NCBI RefSeq assembly: GCF_046592965.1 | Contig: NZ_JBISBV010000001.1 | Coordinates: 248,001-312,000, forward strand | Direction: 5' to 3' | DNA from: Marivita sp046592965 | GTDB lineage: Bacteria > Pseudomonadota > Alphaproteobacteria > Rhodobacterales > Rhodobacteraceae | DNA length: 64,000 nt | In this document: positions 51,696 to 61,357 of the stretch, one piece after another | Layout of the letters: the number at the start of each line of letters is the position of its first letter | Numbering within the stretch: the stretch's first letter is position 1 | The notes under the pieces: model-generated | The model's database searches: none | Seen by the model: the letters and a program-made list of their open reading frames with translations, nothing else | What the model was told of the DNA's origin: nothing | Made by a program: the position numbers and the translations under genes

Positions 51696-53750
51696 ATGCC
51701 GCGCGATATGCCCGACGCAGATATCATTCTGCGGGATGTCTTTGGATTCGACAGCTTTCGCCCCGGTCAGGCCGAAATCGTAGAGGCCGTTGCGCAGGGC
51801 GAAAACGTGCTTGCGATCATGCCGACGGGCGGGGGTAAGTCGCTTTGTTTCCAATTGCCGGCGCTGGTTCGGCATGGTGTCACGGTTGTCATCTCTCCGC
51901 TGATCGCCTTGATGCGCGACCAAGTGCGCGGGCTTCGCGAGGCGGGGGTGGCCGCTGGCGCGCTCACCTCGACAAACACCGAGGAAGAGAATGATGGCGT
52001 CTGGGAGATGCTTCATTCCGGCACGCTGAAGCTGCTCTACCTCGCCCCTGAACGTCTTGCCTCTGGCGGTGCGCAACGAATGCTTCAGCAGGCTGGTGTG
52101 TCACTGATCGCCGTGGACGAGGCACATTGCGTCAGCCAGTGGGGCCATGATTTCCGCCCCGATTATCTGCGCATCGGCGAATTGCGCCGTGCCCTCGATG
52201 TGCCTCTGGCCGCTTTCACCGCCACGGCCGATGCGGAAACGCAGGAAGAGATCGTCAATCGCCTGTTCGATGGTCAACCGCCGCGCGCTTTCCTGCGCGG
52301 CTTTGACCGGCCCAACATCCATCTGATGTTCGCGCCCAAGAACAAGCCGCGCCAGCAGATCATGCAATTCGCCGCCGCGCGCAAAGGCCAATCCGGCATC
52401 GTCTATTGTGGCACCCGCGCAAAGACCGAAACCCTGGCGCAAGCGTTGAATGCCGAGGGCCATTCTGCCTGTTTCTATCACGGCGGCATGGACCCGGACG
52501 CCCGTCGTTCGGTCGAGGCGCGTTTTGCCACCGAGGACGGGTTGATCGTGGTCGCCACGGTTGCCTTTGGCATGGGGGTCGACAAGCCCGATATCCGTTG
52601 GGTGGCCCATGCCGATCTGCCCAAATCCATTGAGGCGTATTACCAGGAGATCGGCCGCGCCGGGCGTGATGGTGCGCCTGCTGAAACGCTGACGCTCTAT
52701 GGCGCGGATGACATTCGCCTGCGCCGCAGTCAGATTGACGAAGGGCTGGCACCGCCCGAACGCCGCCATGCCGATCACGGGCGGCTGAACGCATTGCTGG
52801 GTCTGGCCGAGGCGCAGGAATGTCGCCGCAAGACGTTGCTGACCTATTTCGGAGAATCCGAATCCACCTGCGGCAATTGCGATCTCTGTGACACGCCCGC
52901 CAAGGTGTTCGACGGCACCGAAGCGGTGCGCAAGGCACTGTCCGCCGCACTTCGCACCGGCGAAAGTTTCGGCGCCGGGCATCTGATCGACATTCTGCTG
53001 GGCACGAAAACCGAAAAGGTGCTTGCGCGCAGCCATGATAATTTGCCGACGTTCGGCGTTGGCAACGATCTCAAACGCGGTGAATGGCAGGCAGTGTTCC
53101 GTCAGATGATGGGGTTCGATCTGATGCGCCCGGATGCCGAACGCCACGGTGCGCTTGTCATGACCGAAGCCGCCCGCCCGATCCTGCGCGGAGAGGCCGA
53201 GATTTCACTGCGCCGTGACAGCATCGAGGCCGCCAGCGAGCGTCGCCCCAAAGTGCGTGCGCTGGTCAGTGATGAAGACGCGCCGTTAATGTCGGCGCTC
53301 AAGGCCAAGCGGCGCGCGCTGGCCGAGGAACAATCCGTGCCTGCCTATGTCATCTTCCCCGACAAGACCCTGATCGAGATGGCCGAGAGTCGACCAAAGA
53401 CATTGGATCAAATGGCGCGGATCAGCGGAGTCGGCGCGAAAAAGCTCGAACGCTACGGACAGGCTTTTCTGACGGTGATCGCCGGTGACGTGCCGCAGGA
53501 TCACCCGGCGCGGCGCAAGCTGGCCAGTGGCACTGCCGGTGGCGTTTACGATGCGCTCCTGAATGCACAGGCCAACCTGACGCGGGGGCCGTGCGGGACA
53601 TTGAAGCCGATGTCTTGTGATGCCGGTCAACTCGCCAAGCTGGCCCAGACCAAACCGCGCGATGCGACAGGCGTGGCGCGAATTATCGGTGACCGTCGCG
53701 CAGACCGTTTTGCCGGGGCATTTCTGGACGTTCTGCACAGTCCGGACTAG
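51696..53750 (+). CDS. recQ: ATP-dependent DNA helicase RecQ
   Basis: 684 residues. RecQ unwinds DNA in recombination and replication repair. Walker A is TGGGKS (44-49) and the DEAH box is in VDEAHCVSQWGHDFRPDY. The zinc motif C(RRKTLLTYFGESEST)CGNC is in the RQC region, and an HRDC domain (about 525-600) follows. The last 85 residues (from about 600) look like a second HRDC-like or helical module. It starts 83 bp after yggT and is transcribed towards yaaA (35-bp gap). Confidence 0.95.
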   Translation: MPRDMPDADIILRDVFGFDSFRPGQAEIVEAVAQGENVLAIMPTGGGKSLCFQLPALVRHGVTVVISPLIALMRDQVRGLREAGVAAGALTSTNTEEENDGVWEMLHSGTLKLLYLAPERLASGGAQRMLQQAGVSLIAVDEAHCVSQWGHDFRPDYLRIGELRRALDVPLAAFTATADAETQEEIVNRLFDGQPPRAFLRGFDRPNIHLMFAPKNKPRQQIMQFAAARKGQSGIVYCGTRAKTETLAQALNAEGHSACFYHGGMDPDARRSVEARFATEDGLIVVATVAFGMGVDKPDIRWVAHADLPKSIEAYYQEIGRAGRDGAPAETLTLYGADDIRLRRSQIDEGLAPPERRHADHGRLNALLGLAEAQECRRKTLLTYFGESESTCGNCDLCDTPAKVFDGTEAVRKALSAALRTGESFGAGHLIDILLGTKTEKVLARSHDNLPTFGVGNDLKRGEWQAVFRQMMGFDLMRPDAERHGALVMTEAARPILRGEAEISLRRDSIEAASERRPKVRALVSDEDAPLMSALKAKRRALAEEQSVPAYVIFPDKTLIEMAESRPKTLDQMARISGVGAKKLERYGQAFLTVIAGDVPQDHPARRKLASGTAGGVYDALLNAQANLTRGPCGTLKPMSCDAGQLAKLAQTKPRDATGVARIIGDRRADRFAGAFLDVLHSPD

Positions 53751-53785
53751 ATCGTTCGCCACTGCTCAACAGGAAAGGTGCTGCC

Positions 53786-54565
53786 ATGCTCGTCGTGATA
53801 TCCCCGGCCAAACGGCTCGACTGGTCGGAACGTGATGTGACCATGACGGAGCCGGTGTTTCAGGACGACGCGAACCGTCTTGCCAAGACGGCGCGCAACC
53901 TGACCCTGGGCAATCTGAAATCTCTGATGGATCTGAGCGACGACCTTGCGAAGTTAAATCGCGACCGATTTCGTGACTATGACGATGCACCGAACAATGC
54001 CGATCTGCGCCCGGCTGCGCTGGCGTTTGCGGGTGACACCTATCAGGGGCTGGAGGCCGGCACGCTGGATGATAATGAAATGCGCTGGGCGCAGGATCAT
54101 CTGCGCATCCTGTCGGGCCTGTATGGCATATTGCGTCCGCTGGACGGGATACAGCCCTACCGCCTTGAGATGGGGAGCCGCCTGAAAACCCGGCGCGGCG
54201 GCAATCTTTACGAGTACTGGCGCGACCAGATTTCCAAGGAACTGAGGCGCGAGGCGGAGGCATTGGACACCGACGCGCTGGTTAATTGCGCCAGCCAGGA
54301 ATATTTTGGCGCAGTGCCGCCAAAGGCGCTGGGCCTGCGGATCGTCACGCCAGCGTTCATGGAGGACAAGGGCACCGGAAAGGGGCCGAAGATCGTCAGC
54401 TTTTTCGCCAAGAAGGCGCGTGGCGCTATGGCGCGGTTCATTGTCCAGAATCGTCTGACCGATCCCGACGCGATCAGGGAGTTTGATCTTGGCGGCTATG
54501 CCTATCGCGACGACCTGTCAGAGCCGGACAAGCCGGTTTTTGTGCGGCCCTACGAAGCCAGTTGA
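53786..54565 (+). CDS. yaaA: Peroxide stress protein YaaA (DUF328)
   Basis: 259 residues. YaaA lowers intracellular iron during peroxide stress in E. coli and binds DNA. Family patterns at the start (MLVVISPAKRLDW) and the FAGDTYQGLEAGTLD, LSGLYGILRPLDGIQPYRLEMGS, VNCASQEYF segments are clear. It overlaps the end of the convergent hybrid kinase gene by 16 bp. It is downstream of recQ on the same strand and may be co-transcribed. Confidence 0.94.
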   Translation: MLVVISPAKRLDWSERDVTMTEPVFQDDANRLAKTARNLTLGNLKSLMDLSDDLAKLNRDRFRDYDDAPNNADLRPAALAFAGDTYQGLEAGTLDDNEMRWAQDHLRILSGLYGILRPLDGIQPYRLEMGSRLKTRRGGNLYEYWRDQISKELRREAEALDTDALVNCASQEYFGAVPPKALGLRIVTPAFMEDKGTGKGPKIVSFFAKKARGAMARFIVQNRLTDPDAIREFDLGGYAYRDDLSEPDKPVFVRPYEAS

Positions 54566-56334
54566 AGCTGCGGACAATAGAGCGTCAGCTTTTCCATCAG
54601 CGCAGCCTTGCGCAACGGCTTTGTCAGGTAGTCGGTCAATCCCGCACCGAGGATCATCTCGCGGTCGCCGTCCATCGCGTGCGCGGTCACCGCGATGATT
54701 GGCACGTTCGGCCCGTCCCCTTCAAGCGCGCGGATGCGGGCGGTGGCTTCCTTTCCGTCCATGCCGGGCATCGAGATGTCCATGAATATCACATCCGGCC
54801 GTTGCGACTGAAAGGACTCCACCGCCTCGAACCCGTCATTGGCGGTGTGCAGCGCGATGGCCAGTTTGCCGACCATTTTCCGAAACACCATCTGGTTGGT
54901 CTTGTTGTCTTCGGCCAGAAGCACCTTCGGCAAATCTTGATCTGCCGAAGCCGTGACGGGCAAGTCGGACGTTCTGGCTTGGTCGTGTTCCGTTGCATCG
55001 ATTGCCGACGGCAGGGTGACGCGGATGCCGAAGCAGCTTCCAACGCCCTCCTGCGATTCGACCCAAACCTCGCCTTGCATCAATTCAACAAGGCGCTTGG
55101 TGATCGAGAGGCCGAGGCCGGTGCCTTCGAATTGCCGGTTGCGGTCGTCCTGGACCTGATTGAACTCACCAAAAACGTGCTCAATTTGATCGGGCGAGAT
55201 CCCGATGCCCGTGTCCTTGACCGAGATATGGAGCGTTGTTTCGCCGTCGCCCGCCGGAACGCCGACGACGCGCAACAGCACTTCGCCCTTGAGCGTGAAC
55301 TTGACGGCATTGCCCATCAAGTTTGTGACGATCTGGCGGATGCGGCCGGGATCGGCGATGAATTGCTTGGGCAGGAACATGTCATAGTCGATCCTGAGCG
55401 TCAGCCCCTTGGCCTGCGCGCTGGGCTGCAAGAGCATCACCACTTCCTGCAGCGTTTTTTGCAAATCGAACGGCACCGGGTTCAGTACCAGCTTGTCGGC
55501 GTCGATCTTGGAGTAATCCAGAACGTCGTTAATGATGACCAGAAGAGCCTCGCCGGAATTCTTGATGGTTTCCACGAAAAGATGCTGTTCGCTGTCCAGA
55601 TCCGTCTCGGACAAAAGATCGGCCATGCCGACGACACCGTTCATCGGAGTCCTGATTTCGTGGCTCATATTGGCCAGAAACGCCGATTTCGCGCGGTTTG
55701 CCGACTCCGCCCTTTCGCGCGCTTCGGTCAGCTGTTCCTGATAGCGCACCGATTCGGTGATGTTGAGAGCAAGACTGACGACATCGCCTGACGGACCGCG
55801 GCGATCGATCATGCGGATGTGTTCGCCATTCCAAAGCACAATCTCCATCGGCTCGGGCGCCGCCTGCTGCCAGCGTTCCTGCATTCGCGCGCGCCATTCG
55901 GCTGGAGGTTCGTCGCCGATGTTGAGAATGCCTTCTTCGGTCAGCAATTGCAGGATGCGGGGATAGGTGATGCCGGGCTGCGCCTCTTCAAGCTCATCGA
56001 ACACCGCGAGATAGGCGCGGTTGGCGACGATCATCCGGTTGTCGCTGTCGAAAAAGGCAAACCCGTCTTGAATGGTCTCGATCGAGTGCCAGAGGCGACG
56101 TTCGGCGATCTGCACCTTTTCATGCGCGACGCCAAGTTCGGTTTTGACCCGTTGGTTTTCACCACGCACCAGCGCCACCTCGGCGCGGGTTTCGACGATT
56201 TCATTGCTGAGCTGCTGCGCGTGTGTTCCCAGTTTGCGATTTGCGGCGAACAATTCGGCCTGCTTGAGTTCCAACAGCCGCTCCGCCGCCAATCGCGCGC
56301 GGCGTTCCTCGGCCAATTTGTTGGCGAGACTCAT
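54550..56334 (-). CDS. Hybrid sensor histidine kinase with C-terminal receiver
   Basis: 594 residues, no membrane segment seen, so probably cytosolic. An N-terminal coiled coil (5-85) is followed by a PAS domain (85-195, with a GFAFFDSDNRMIVANRAY pattern), HisKA with H225 in NMSHEIRTPMNG, a HATPase with N343, DTGIGI (375-380) and GTGLGL (405-410), and a receiver with D520 (IFMDISMPG), TAHA and TKPL. It would need an Hpt protein to pass phosphate on; the single Hpt gene in this window is at 5406. The ATG at 56334 has GGAGG upstream; the frame continues 25 codons upstream across a terminator hairpin, which was ignored. Confidence 0.92.
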   Translation of the reverse strand: MSLANKLAEERRARLAAERLLELKQAELFAANRKLGTHAQQLSNEIVETRAEVALVRGENQRVKTELGVAHEKVQIAERRLWHSIETIQDGFAFFDSDNRMIVANRAYLAVFDELEEAQPGITYPRILQLLTEEGILNIGDEPPAEWRARMQERWQQAAPEPMEIVLWNGEHIRMIDRRGPSGDVVSLALNITESVRYQEQLTEARERAESANRAKSAFLANMSHEIRTPMNGVVGMADLLSETDLDSEQHLFVETIKNSGEALLVIINDVLDYSKIDADKLVLNPVPFDLQKTLQEVVMLLQPSAQAKGLTLRIDYDMFLPKQFIADPGRIRQIVTNLMGNAVKFTLKGEVLLRVVGVPAGDGETTLHISVKDTGIGISPDQIEHVFGEFNQVQDDRNRQFEGTGLGLSITKRLVELMQGEVWVESQEGVGSCFGIRVTLPSAIDATEHDQARTSDLPVTASADQDLPKVLLAEDNKTNQMVFRKMVGKLAIALHTANDGFEAVESFQSQRPDVIFMDISMPGMDGKEATARIRALEGDGPNVPIIAVTAHAMDGDREMILGAGLTDYLTKPLRKAALMEKLTLYCPQLQLAS

Positions 56335-56392
56335 CCAGACCTCCGTTTGCCATTGGGTTTGACCTTCGAGGATTATGGTGAAGAAGAAATTA

Positions 56393-56420
56393 ACCCCGCC
56401 GCAATTCAACGCGACGGGGT
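56393..56420 (-). terminator. Hairpin downstream of the thiolase gene
   Basis: On the minus strand ACCCCGTCGC (56420-56411) pairs with GCGGCGGGGT (56402-56393), with one G-T pair and an 8-nt loop, followed by a weak T-rich run (TAATTTCTTCTTC). It lies 25 nt after the thiolase stop. Confidence 0.5.
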
Positions 56421-56445
56421 AACATTTTCTGCCAGAGCCGCAGCG

Positions 56446-57624
56446 TTACAGACGTTCGACGGCCAGCGCGATGCCTTGTCCGCCTCCGATGCACATCGTG
56501 ATGAGCGCCTTGGAACCGCCGATGCGCTCCAATTCATAGAGAGCCTTGATCGTGATGATCGCGCCGGTTGCGCCAACAGGGTGGCCCAGCGCAATCGCTC
56601 CGCCGTTGGGGTTTACCCTTTCGGAGTCAAGCCCAAGCCCTTTGTTCACGGCCAGCGCCTGCGCCGCGAAGGCTTCGTTGCTTTCGATCACGTCGAAATC
56701 GCTGATCGACAGGCCGGTGCGTTCGAGCAGGTTTTCCACTGCCGGAACGGGGCCGATGCCCATCACCTCGGGGCGCACGCCGGCATGTGCATAACCCAAG
56801 ACGCGTGCCTTGGGTTTGAGCCCGGCGCTGTTGGCGGCAGAGGCCGTGGCCAAAACCAACGCGGCCGCGCCGTCGTTGATGCCCGAGGCGTTGCCCGCAG
56901 TCACCGTGCCGTCTTTCTGGAACACGGTGCGCAACCCCGAAAGCGTGTCTTTCGTCGTCGCCTTGGGATGTTCGTCGGTGTCGAAGGCAACCATGTCGCG
57001 CTTGACCTTGACTTCGACCGGGACGATCTGGCTTTTGAAACGGCCTTCGCTGATGGCTCGCGCGGCGCGGTCCTGGCTGGTGACGGCAAATTCGTCCTGC
57101 GCATCGCGGCTTACGTCATGTTCCGCCGCGACGTTTTCCGCTGTCACACCCATGTGGCCGGTGCCGAACGGGCAGTTGAGCGCGCCCAGCATCATGTCGA
57201 GCGTCTGCACATCGCCCATCTTGGCGCCCCAGCGTTGCGAGGGATTGATATAGGGCGCGCGGCTCATCGATTCGGCGCCGCCGGCAAGCGCGAATTCGGC
57301 GTCACCCAGCATCAGGGATTGCACGGCAGAGACGATTGCCTGCGCACCCGATCCGCAAAGGCGGTTCACGTTCATCGCCGGAGTCGTGTCGGGGATGCCG
57401 GCCTGCATGGCGGCAACACGGCTGAGGTACATATCGCGCGGTTCGGTGTTGATGACATGGCCGAAAACCACGTTGCCGATCTGCGCCGGATCAATGCCCG
57501 ACCGCTCCATTGCCGCGCGTGCGACCGTGGCTCCAAGGTCGATCGGCGGCGTGCCCGCCAGTGATCCGCCAAACGTGCCGATCGCGGTGCGTGCGCCGTC
57601 AAGAATTACGATGTCGTCTGCCAT
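56446..57624 (-). CDS. Acetyl-CoA acetyltransferase (thiolase)
   Basis: 392 residues. It condenses or cleaves acetoacetyl-CoA; in this group often the first step of polyhydroxybutyrate or acetoacetate metabolism. The active site is C90 in NRLCGSG, with H348 in GGAIALGHPVGATG and C378 in CIGGGQG. The ATG at 57624 begins MADDIVILDGARTAIG as usual. Whether it is PhaA-like or AtoB-like is not decided by sequence alone. No phaB or phaC is adjacent. Confidence 0.93.
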   Translation of the reverse strand: MADDIVILDGARTAIGTFGGSLAGTPPIDLGATVARAAMERSGIDPAQIGNVVFGHVINTEPRDMYLSRVAAMQAGIPDTTPAMNVNRLCGSGAQAIVSAVQSLMLGDAEFALAGGAESMSRAPYINPSQRWGAKMGDVQTLDMMLGALNCPFGTGHMGVTAENVAAEHDVSRDAQDEFAVTSQDRAARAISEGRFKSQIVPVEVKVKRDMVAFDTDEHPKATTKDTLSGLRTVFQKDGTVTAGNASGINDGAAALVLATASAANSAGLKPKARVLGYAHAGVRPEVMGIGPVPAVENLLERTGLSISDFDVIESNEAFAAQALAVNKGLGLDSERVNPNGGAIALGHPVGATGAIITIKALYELERIGGSKALITMCIGGGQGIALAVERL

Positions 57625-57686
57625 AGGTAATCTCCATTAAAGTTCAGTAATCCCGACCATGATGTTGTGCGCCAAAAGCAGTCCAT

Positions 57687-59021
57687 TCAGTCGAGGGTAT
57701 CATTTGTCGCCAATTGTGAGCCTTCGAGCATTTTGACCTCGCGTTGCGGGAACGGGATCGAGATGCCATTTTCCTGAAATGCATCCCACAATGCCAGATA
57801 GACATTGCCACGAATGTTGGTCAGCCCGCCAGTGGGGTCTCGGATCCAGAAGCGCAGGATGTAGTCGACCGAACTGTCGCCAAACCCGACGATATGGCAC
57901 ACAGGCGCTTTGAAGCTGAGCACGCGATCCACGGATTTCGCCGCCTGGATCGCAATATCGCGCACGATGTGCGGATCGTCGCCGTAAGCGGTGCCGAAGA
58001 AAATATCGAGCCGCACGTATTCGTTCGAATGGGACCAGTTGACCACCTGCCCGGTGATCAGGTCTTCGTTCGGAATCAGGTATTCCTTGCCGTCGCGGGT
58101 GACCACGCTGACATAGCGCGCGCCCAGCGAATTGATCCAGCCGAACGTGTCGCCGAGCGAGATCACGTCACCCGGTTTGATCGACTTGTCGAGCAGGATG
58201 ATGATGCCGGACACCAGGTTCGACACGACCTTCTGCAAGCCGAACCCAAGTCCGACGCCGATTGCGCCCGACAGGAACGCCAGCCCGGTGAGATCAACGC
58301 CGACAAGCCGCAAGCCCATGAAGAATGCGGCACCGTAAAGCGTCACTTGCAGGAACTTGATCGCCAACACCTGCATTGACGGCGAAATGTCTTCGTTCTT
58401 TCGAATCGTGGTGGCGGTGGTGGTGCTGACAAGACGGGCGATGGTGAACAAGGCGGTGACAATGACCACCGCTTGCACCACGAGCCAAAGCGACAGGCGC
58501 GTGTCGCCAATGCTGAACGCCGCGCTTTCGAGCAGCGATTGCGCATCGTCCGCGGCACCGGTGATCGACAGGGCGACCCAAATCCACGCACCGTAGCGCA
58601 CGATGCTGCGCAACACCGGGTTCTTGATCAGACGTGTCGCCAGAACGATCGACAGCCAGGCGGTCGAAAGATTGGCAATGATGCCCAGGAGATAGGAGCG
58701 CGATGGCCACGTCACTTCGCGCATCACGAAGATGACGATCCAGATCAGCGCGACAAACAGGATCATGCGCAGCCGGCGATGAAAGATCACCAGCGCGCGC
58801 ATGCGCCATTTGGGCCAACCTTCGCGGGTCCGCATCCAATCGTGAAGGCGCGGTTTGAGAACGCTGGCCAGCAAATGCGCCACGACGAAAACCGCCAGCA
58901 CGATCAAAAGCTGGTAGGCGTTCCACGGGCGCACCAGGCTGTCGGTGAACCCTTGGATCCACGCGAACAGATCAAGCGTGAATTCGGTGACTGACTCGGT
59001 GGTGACTGTGTCTGAGTCCAT
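57687..59021 (-). CDS. MscS-type mechanosensitive channel family protein
   Basis: 444 residues. Large MscS family: about five N-terminal TM helices (about 33-52, 80-100, 112-130, 140-160, 176-200) precede the pore helix and MscS domain, where LSGAIGVGLGFGLQKVVSNLVSG and DKSIKPGDVI are conserved. The C-terminal cytoplasmic domain is short. The ATG at 59021 starts MDSDTVTTESV; the ribosome binding site is weak, and a longer frame to 59219 was dropped as it runs through the divergent leuC leader. Physiologically it may release solutes under osmotic down-shock. Confidence 0.88.
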   Translation of the reverse strand: MDSDTVTTESVTEFTLDLFAWIQGFTDSLVRPWNAYQLLIVLAVFVVAHLLASVLKPRLHDWMRTREGWPKWRMRALVIFHRRLRMILFVALIWIVIFVMREVTWPSRSYLLGIIANLSTAWLSIVLATRLIKNPVLRSIVRYGAWIWVALSITGAADDAQSLLESAAFSIGDTRLSLWLVVQAVVIVTALFTIARLVSTTTATTIRKNEDISPSMQVLAIKFLQVTLYGAAFFMGLRLVGVDLTGLAFLSGAIGVGLGFGLQKVVSNLVSGIIILLDKSIKPGDVISLGDTFGWINSLGARYVSVVTRDGKEYLIPNEDLITGQVVNWSHSNEYVRLDIFFGTAYGDDPHIVRDIAIQAAKSVDRVLSFKAPVCHIVGFGDSSVDYILRFWIRDPTGGLTNIRGNVYLALWDAFQENGISIPFPQREVKMLEGSQLATNDTLD

Positions 59022-59141
59022 ATGAAGGATCGGTTCCCTGCCTCTTTGGCAAGGTCGCATCACCAGTGCCTTTGCGCAACTGTTATGGGGAGGGGTTCGG
59101 GGTGCCCTCAGACGCCTTGCGGGATGGAGGGGCGATGATGT

Positions 59142-59252
59142 ATGGCTCGCTGCATGAAGATGGTCTTCGATATGGATGATCGCGCGCGGTTGCGTGAACG
59201 GTTCTTTGGTTCGACGCACACGGTGCGTGCCCGACTACGCACCCGCGCCTGA
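59142..59252 (+). CDS. Possible 36-residue leader ORF before leuC
   Basis: ATG-start ORF reading MARCMKMVFDMDDRARLRER and 16 more residues, ending 45 nt before leuC. GGAGGGGCG lies upstream at an ordinary spacing. It is basic in its second half and holds only two Leu codons (TTG and CTA), so it is a weak candidate for a classical leucine attenuator. Its end overlaps mutually exclusive hairpins. It may equally be noise in the 276-bp gap between divergent mscS-like and leuC genes. Confidence 0.25.
   Translation: MARCMKMVFDMDDRARLRERFFGSTHTVRARLRTRA
59214..59243 (+). other. Mutually exclusive hairpins in the leuC leader
   Basis: GTGCGT at 59223-59228 can pair upstream with ACGCAC at 59214-59219 (6 bp, 3-nt loop) or, with G59222 extending the stem, downstream with ACGCACC at 59237-59243 (7 bp, 8-nt loop). 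The structures compete for the same segment, as attenuators do. They overlap the end of the small ORF. No T-run follows, so any switch would more likely act on translation or mRNA stability. Confidence 0.5.
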
Positions 59253-59297
59253 ACCCACGACCCCTTTCACGTTACCTTGCCTCAAGGGAGAGGACCC

Positions 59298-60701
59298 ATG
59301 TCCCCCAAAACGCTTTACGATAAAATCTGGGATGCCCATCTGGCCCACGAAGCCGAAGATGGCACCTGCCTGCTCTATATCGACCGTCACCTTGTTCACG
59401 AAGTGACCAGCCCTCAAGCCTTCGAAGGCCTGCGCATGGCGGGCCGCACCGTGCGCGCGCCGGACAAGACGATTGCTGTTCCCGATCACAACGTCCCCAC
59501 GACGCTGGGCCGCGAGAACCCCGACCAGATGACGCCTGACAGTCGCATTCAGGTCGAGGCGCTGGACATCAACGCCAAGGAGTTCGGCATTCATTACTAC
59601 CCCGTCTCCGATGTGCGTCAGGGGATCGTGCATATCGTCGGCCCCGAACAGGGCTGGACGTTGCCCGGTATGACCGTTGTGTGCGGCGACAGCCACACCG
59701 CGACGCATGGCGCATTCGGCGCTTTAGCGCACGGGATCGGCACGTCCGAGGTTGAGCACGTTCTGGCGACGCAGACGCTGATTCAGTCGAAATCCAAAAA
59801 CATGAAGGTCGAGATCACCGGCAAGCTGCGCCCCGGTGTGACGGCCAAGGACATCACTCTGACCGTGATCGGCGAAACCGGCACGGCGGGTGGCACCGGC
59901 TATGTGATTGAATACTGCGGTGAGGCGATCCGCGATCTGTCGATGGAAGGCCGTATGACGGTTTGCAACATGGCCATCGAAGGCGGAGCGCGTGCCGGAT
60001 TGATCGCGCCCGACGAAAAGACGTTTGAATACGTCAAGGGCCGCCCGCACGCTCCAAAGGGCGCGCAATGGGAAGCGGCGCTGAACTGGTGGAAGACGCT
60101 CTATTCCGATGATGATGCTCATTGGGACAAGGTCGTCACGATCAAGGGTGAAGATATCGCTCCGGTCGTCACCTGGGGCACGTCGCCCGAAGACGTTCTG
60201 CCGATCACCGCAGAGGTGCCCGCGGCTGACAGCTTTGAAGGCGGAAAAGTGGGCGCGGCGCAAAGGTCTCTTGACTACATGGGGCTGACGCCGGGCCAGA
60301 AGCTTTCGGATATCGAGATCGACACCGTCTTCATCGGCTCTTGCACCAACGGCCGGATCGAGGATCTGCGTGCCGCGGCGGAGATATTGAAAGGCAAGAA
60401 GATTGCCGTGAAACGCGCGATGGTCGTTCCCGGGTCGGGCCTCGTGCGTGCGCAAGCCGAAGAAGAAGGGCTGGCCGATATCTTTATCGAAGCCGGTTTT
60501 GAATGGCGCCTTGCGGGCTGTTCCATGTGCCTCGCGATGAACCCGGATCAATTGTCGCCGGGCGAGCGCTGCGCCGCCACATCGAACCGCAACTTTGAGG
60601 GCCGTCAGGGCCGAGGCGGACGCACGCACCTGATGTCCCCTGCAATGGCAGCCGCAGCAGCGGTGACGGGCAAACTGACCGACGTTCGGGAGATGATGTG
60701 A
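59298..60701 (+). CDS. leuC: 3-Isopropylmalate dehydratase, large subunit
   Basis: 467 residues. It isomerises 2- to 3-isopropylmalate in leucine synthesis, with leuD. The 4Fe-4S cysteines are in GSCTNGRIEDL and CSMCLAMNPD, and the aconitase-fold DSHTATHGAFGALAHGIGTSEVEHVLATQ block is intact. The ATG at 59298 has AAGGGAGAGG upstream. Its leader carries a small ORF and competing hairpins. It overlaps leuD by one base. Confidence 0.97.
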   Translation: MSPKTLYDKIWDAHLAHEAEDGTCLLYIDRHLVHEVTSPQAFEGLRMAGRTVRAPDKTIAVPDHNVPTTLGRENPDQMTPDSRIQVEALDINAKEFGIHYYPVSDVRQGIVHIVGPEQGWTLPGMTVVCGDSHTATHGAFGALAHGIGTSEVEHVLATQTLIQSKSKNMKVEITGKLRPGVTAKDITLTVIGETGTAGGTGYVIEYCGEAIRDLSMEGRMTVCNMAIEGGARAGLIAPDEKTFEYVKGRPHAPKGAQWEAALNWWKTLYSDDDAHWDKVVTIKGEDIAPVVTWGTSPEDVLPITAEVPAADSFEGGKVGAAQRSLDYMGLTPGQKLSDIEIDTVFIGSCTNGRIEDLRAAAEILKGKKIAVKRAMVVPGSGLVRAQAEEEGLADIFIEAGFEWRLAGCSMCLAMNPDQLSPGERCAATSNRNFEGRQGRGGRTHLMSPAMAAAAAVTGKLTDVREMM

Positions 60702-61306
60702 TGGAAAAGTTCGAAAAACTGACCGGCATCGCCGCGCCGATGCCCTTGATGAATATCGACACCGATATGATCATCCCCAAGCAGTTTCTGAAAACGATCA
60801 AGCGGTCGGGCCTTGGTGCGAACCTCTTTGACGAGATGCGCTTTGACGACGATGGCAAGGAAATTCCCGATTTCGTGCTCAACAAGCCGCAATATCGCGA
60901 GGCCGAAATTCTGGTGGCCGGCGACAATTTCGGCTGCGGCTCATCGCGCGAACATGCGCCTTGGGCGCTCAAGGATTTCGGCATCAGGGCGGTGATTTCG
61001 ACATCGTTCGCCGATATCTTCTACAACAACTGCTTCAAGAACGGCATTCTGCCCATCGTCCTGCCGCGCGAGGCCGTCAATGTGCTGATGAAGGATGCCG
61101 AGAAGGGATCGAACGCGCGGATGACCGTCGATCTGGAAAATCAGGTTGTGACCACATCGGATGGAGGGAGCTTTGCCTTCGAGTTGGACAGCTTCAAGAA
61201 GCATTGCCTGATGAACGGCCTCGACGATATCGGCCTGACGATGGAAAAAGCTGCTGCAATCGACACGTTTGAATCGCAGGCGGCACAGGCGCGGCCTTGG
61301 GTCTGA
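60701..61306 (+). CDS. leuD: 3-Isopropylmalate dehydratase, small subunit
   Basis: 201 residues. Partner of LeuC; it supplies the swivelling domain. It begins MEKFEKLTGIAAPMPLMNID and has the GDNFGCGSSREHAPWAL motif. The ATG at 60701 shares one base with the leuC stop (TGATG); the GTG just before it at 60698 is the alternative. A rho-independent terminator follows about 24 nt after the stop, so leuCD appear to end a transcript here. Confidence 0.97.
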   Translation: MEKFEKLTGIAAPMPLMNIDTDMIIPKQFLKTIKRSGLGANLFDEMRFDDDGKEIPDFVLNKPQYREAEILVAGDNFGCGSSREHAPWALKDFGIRAVISTSFADIFYNNCFKNGILPIVLPREAVNVLMKDAEKGSNARMTVDLENQVVTTSDGGSFAFELDSFKKHCLMNGLDDIGLTMEKAAAIDTFESQAAQARPWV

Positions 61307-61329
61307 ATGTGCTCGACATGACTTGAAAG

Positions 61330-61357
61330 AGGCCGCTCGAACATGGGCGGCCTTTTT
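61330..61357 (+). terminator. Rho-independent terminator after leuD
   Basis: AGGCCGC (61330-61336) pairs with GCGGCCT (61347-61353), 10-nt loop, then a T-run. It separates leuCD from the following membrane-protein gene. Confidence 0.8.
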
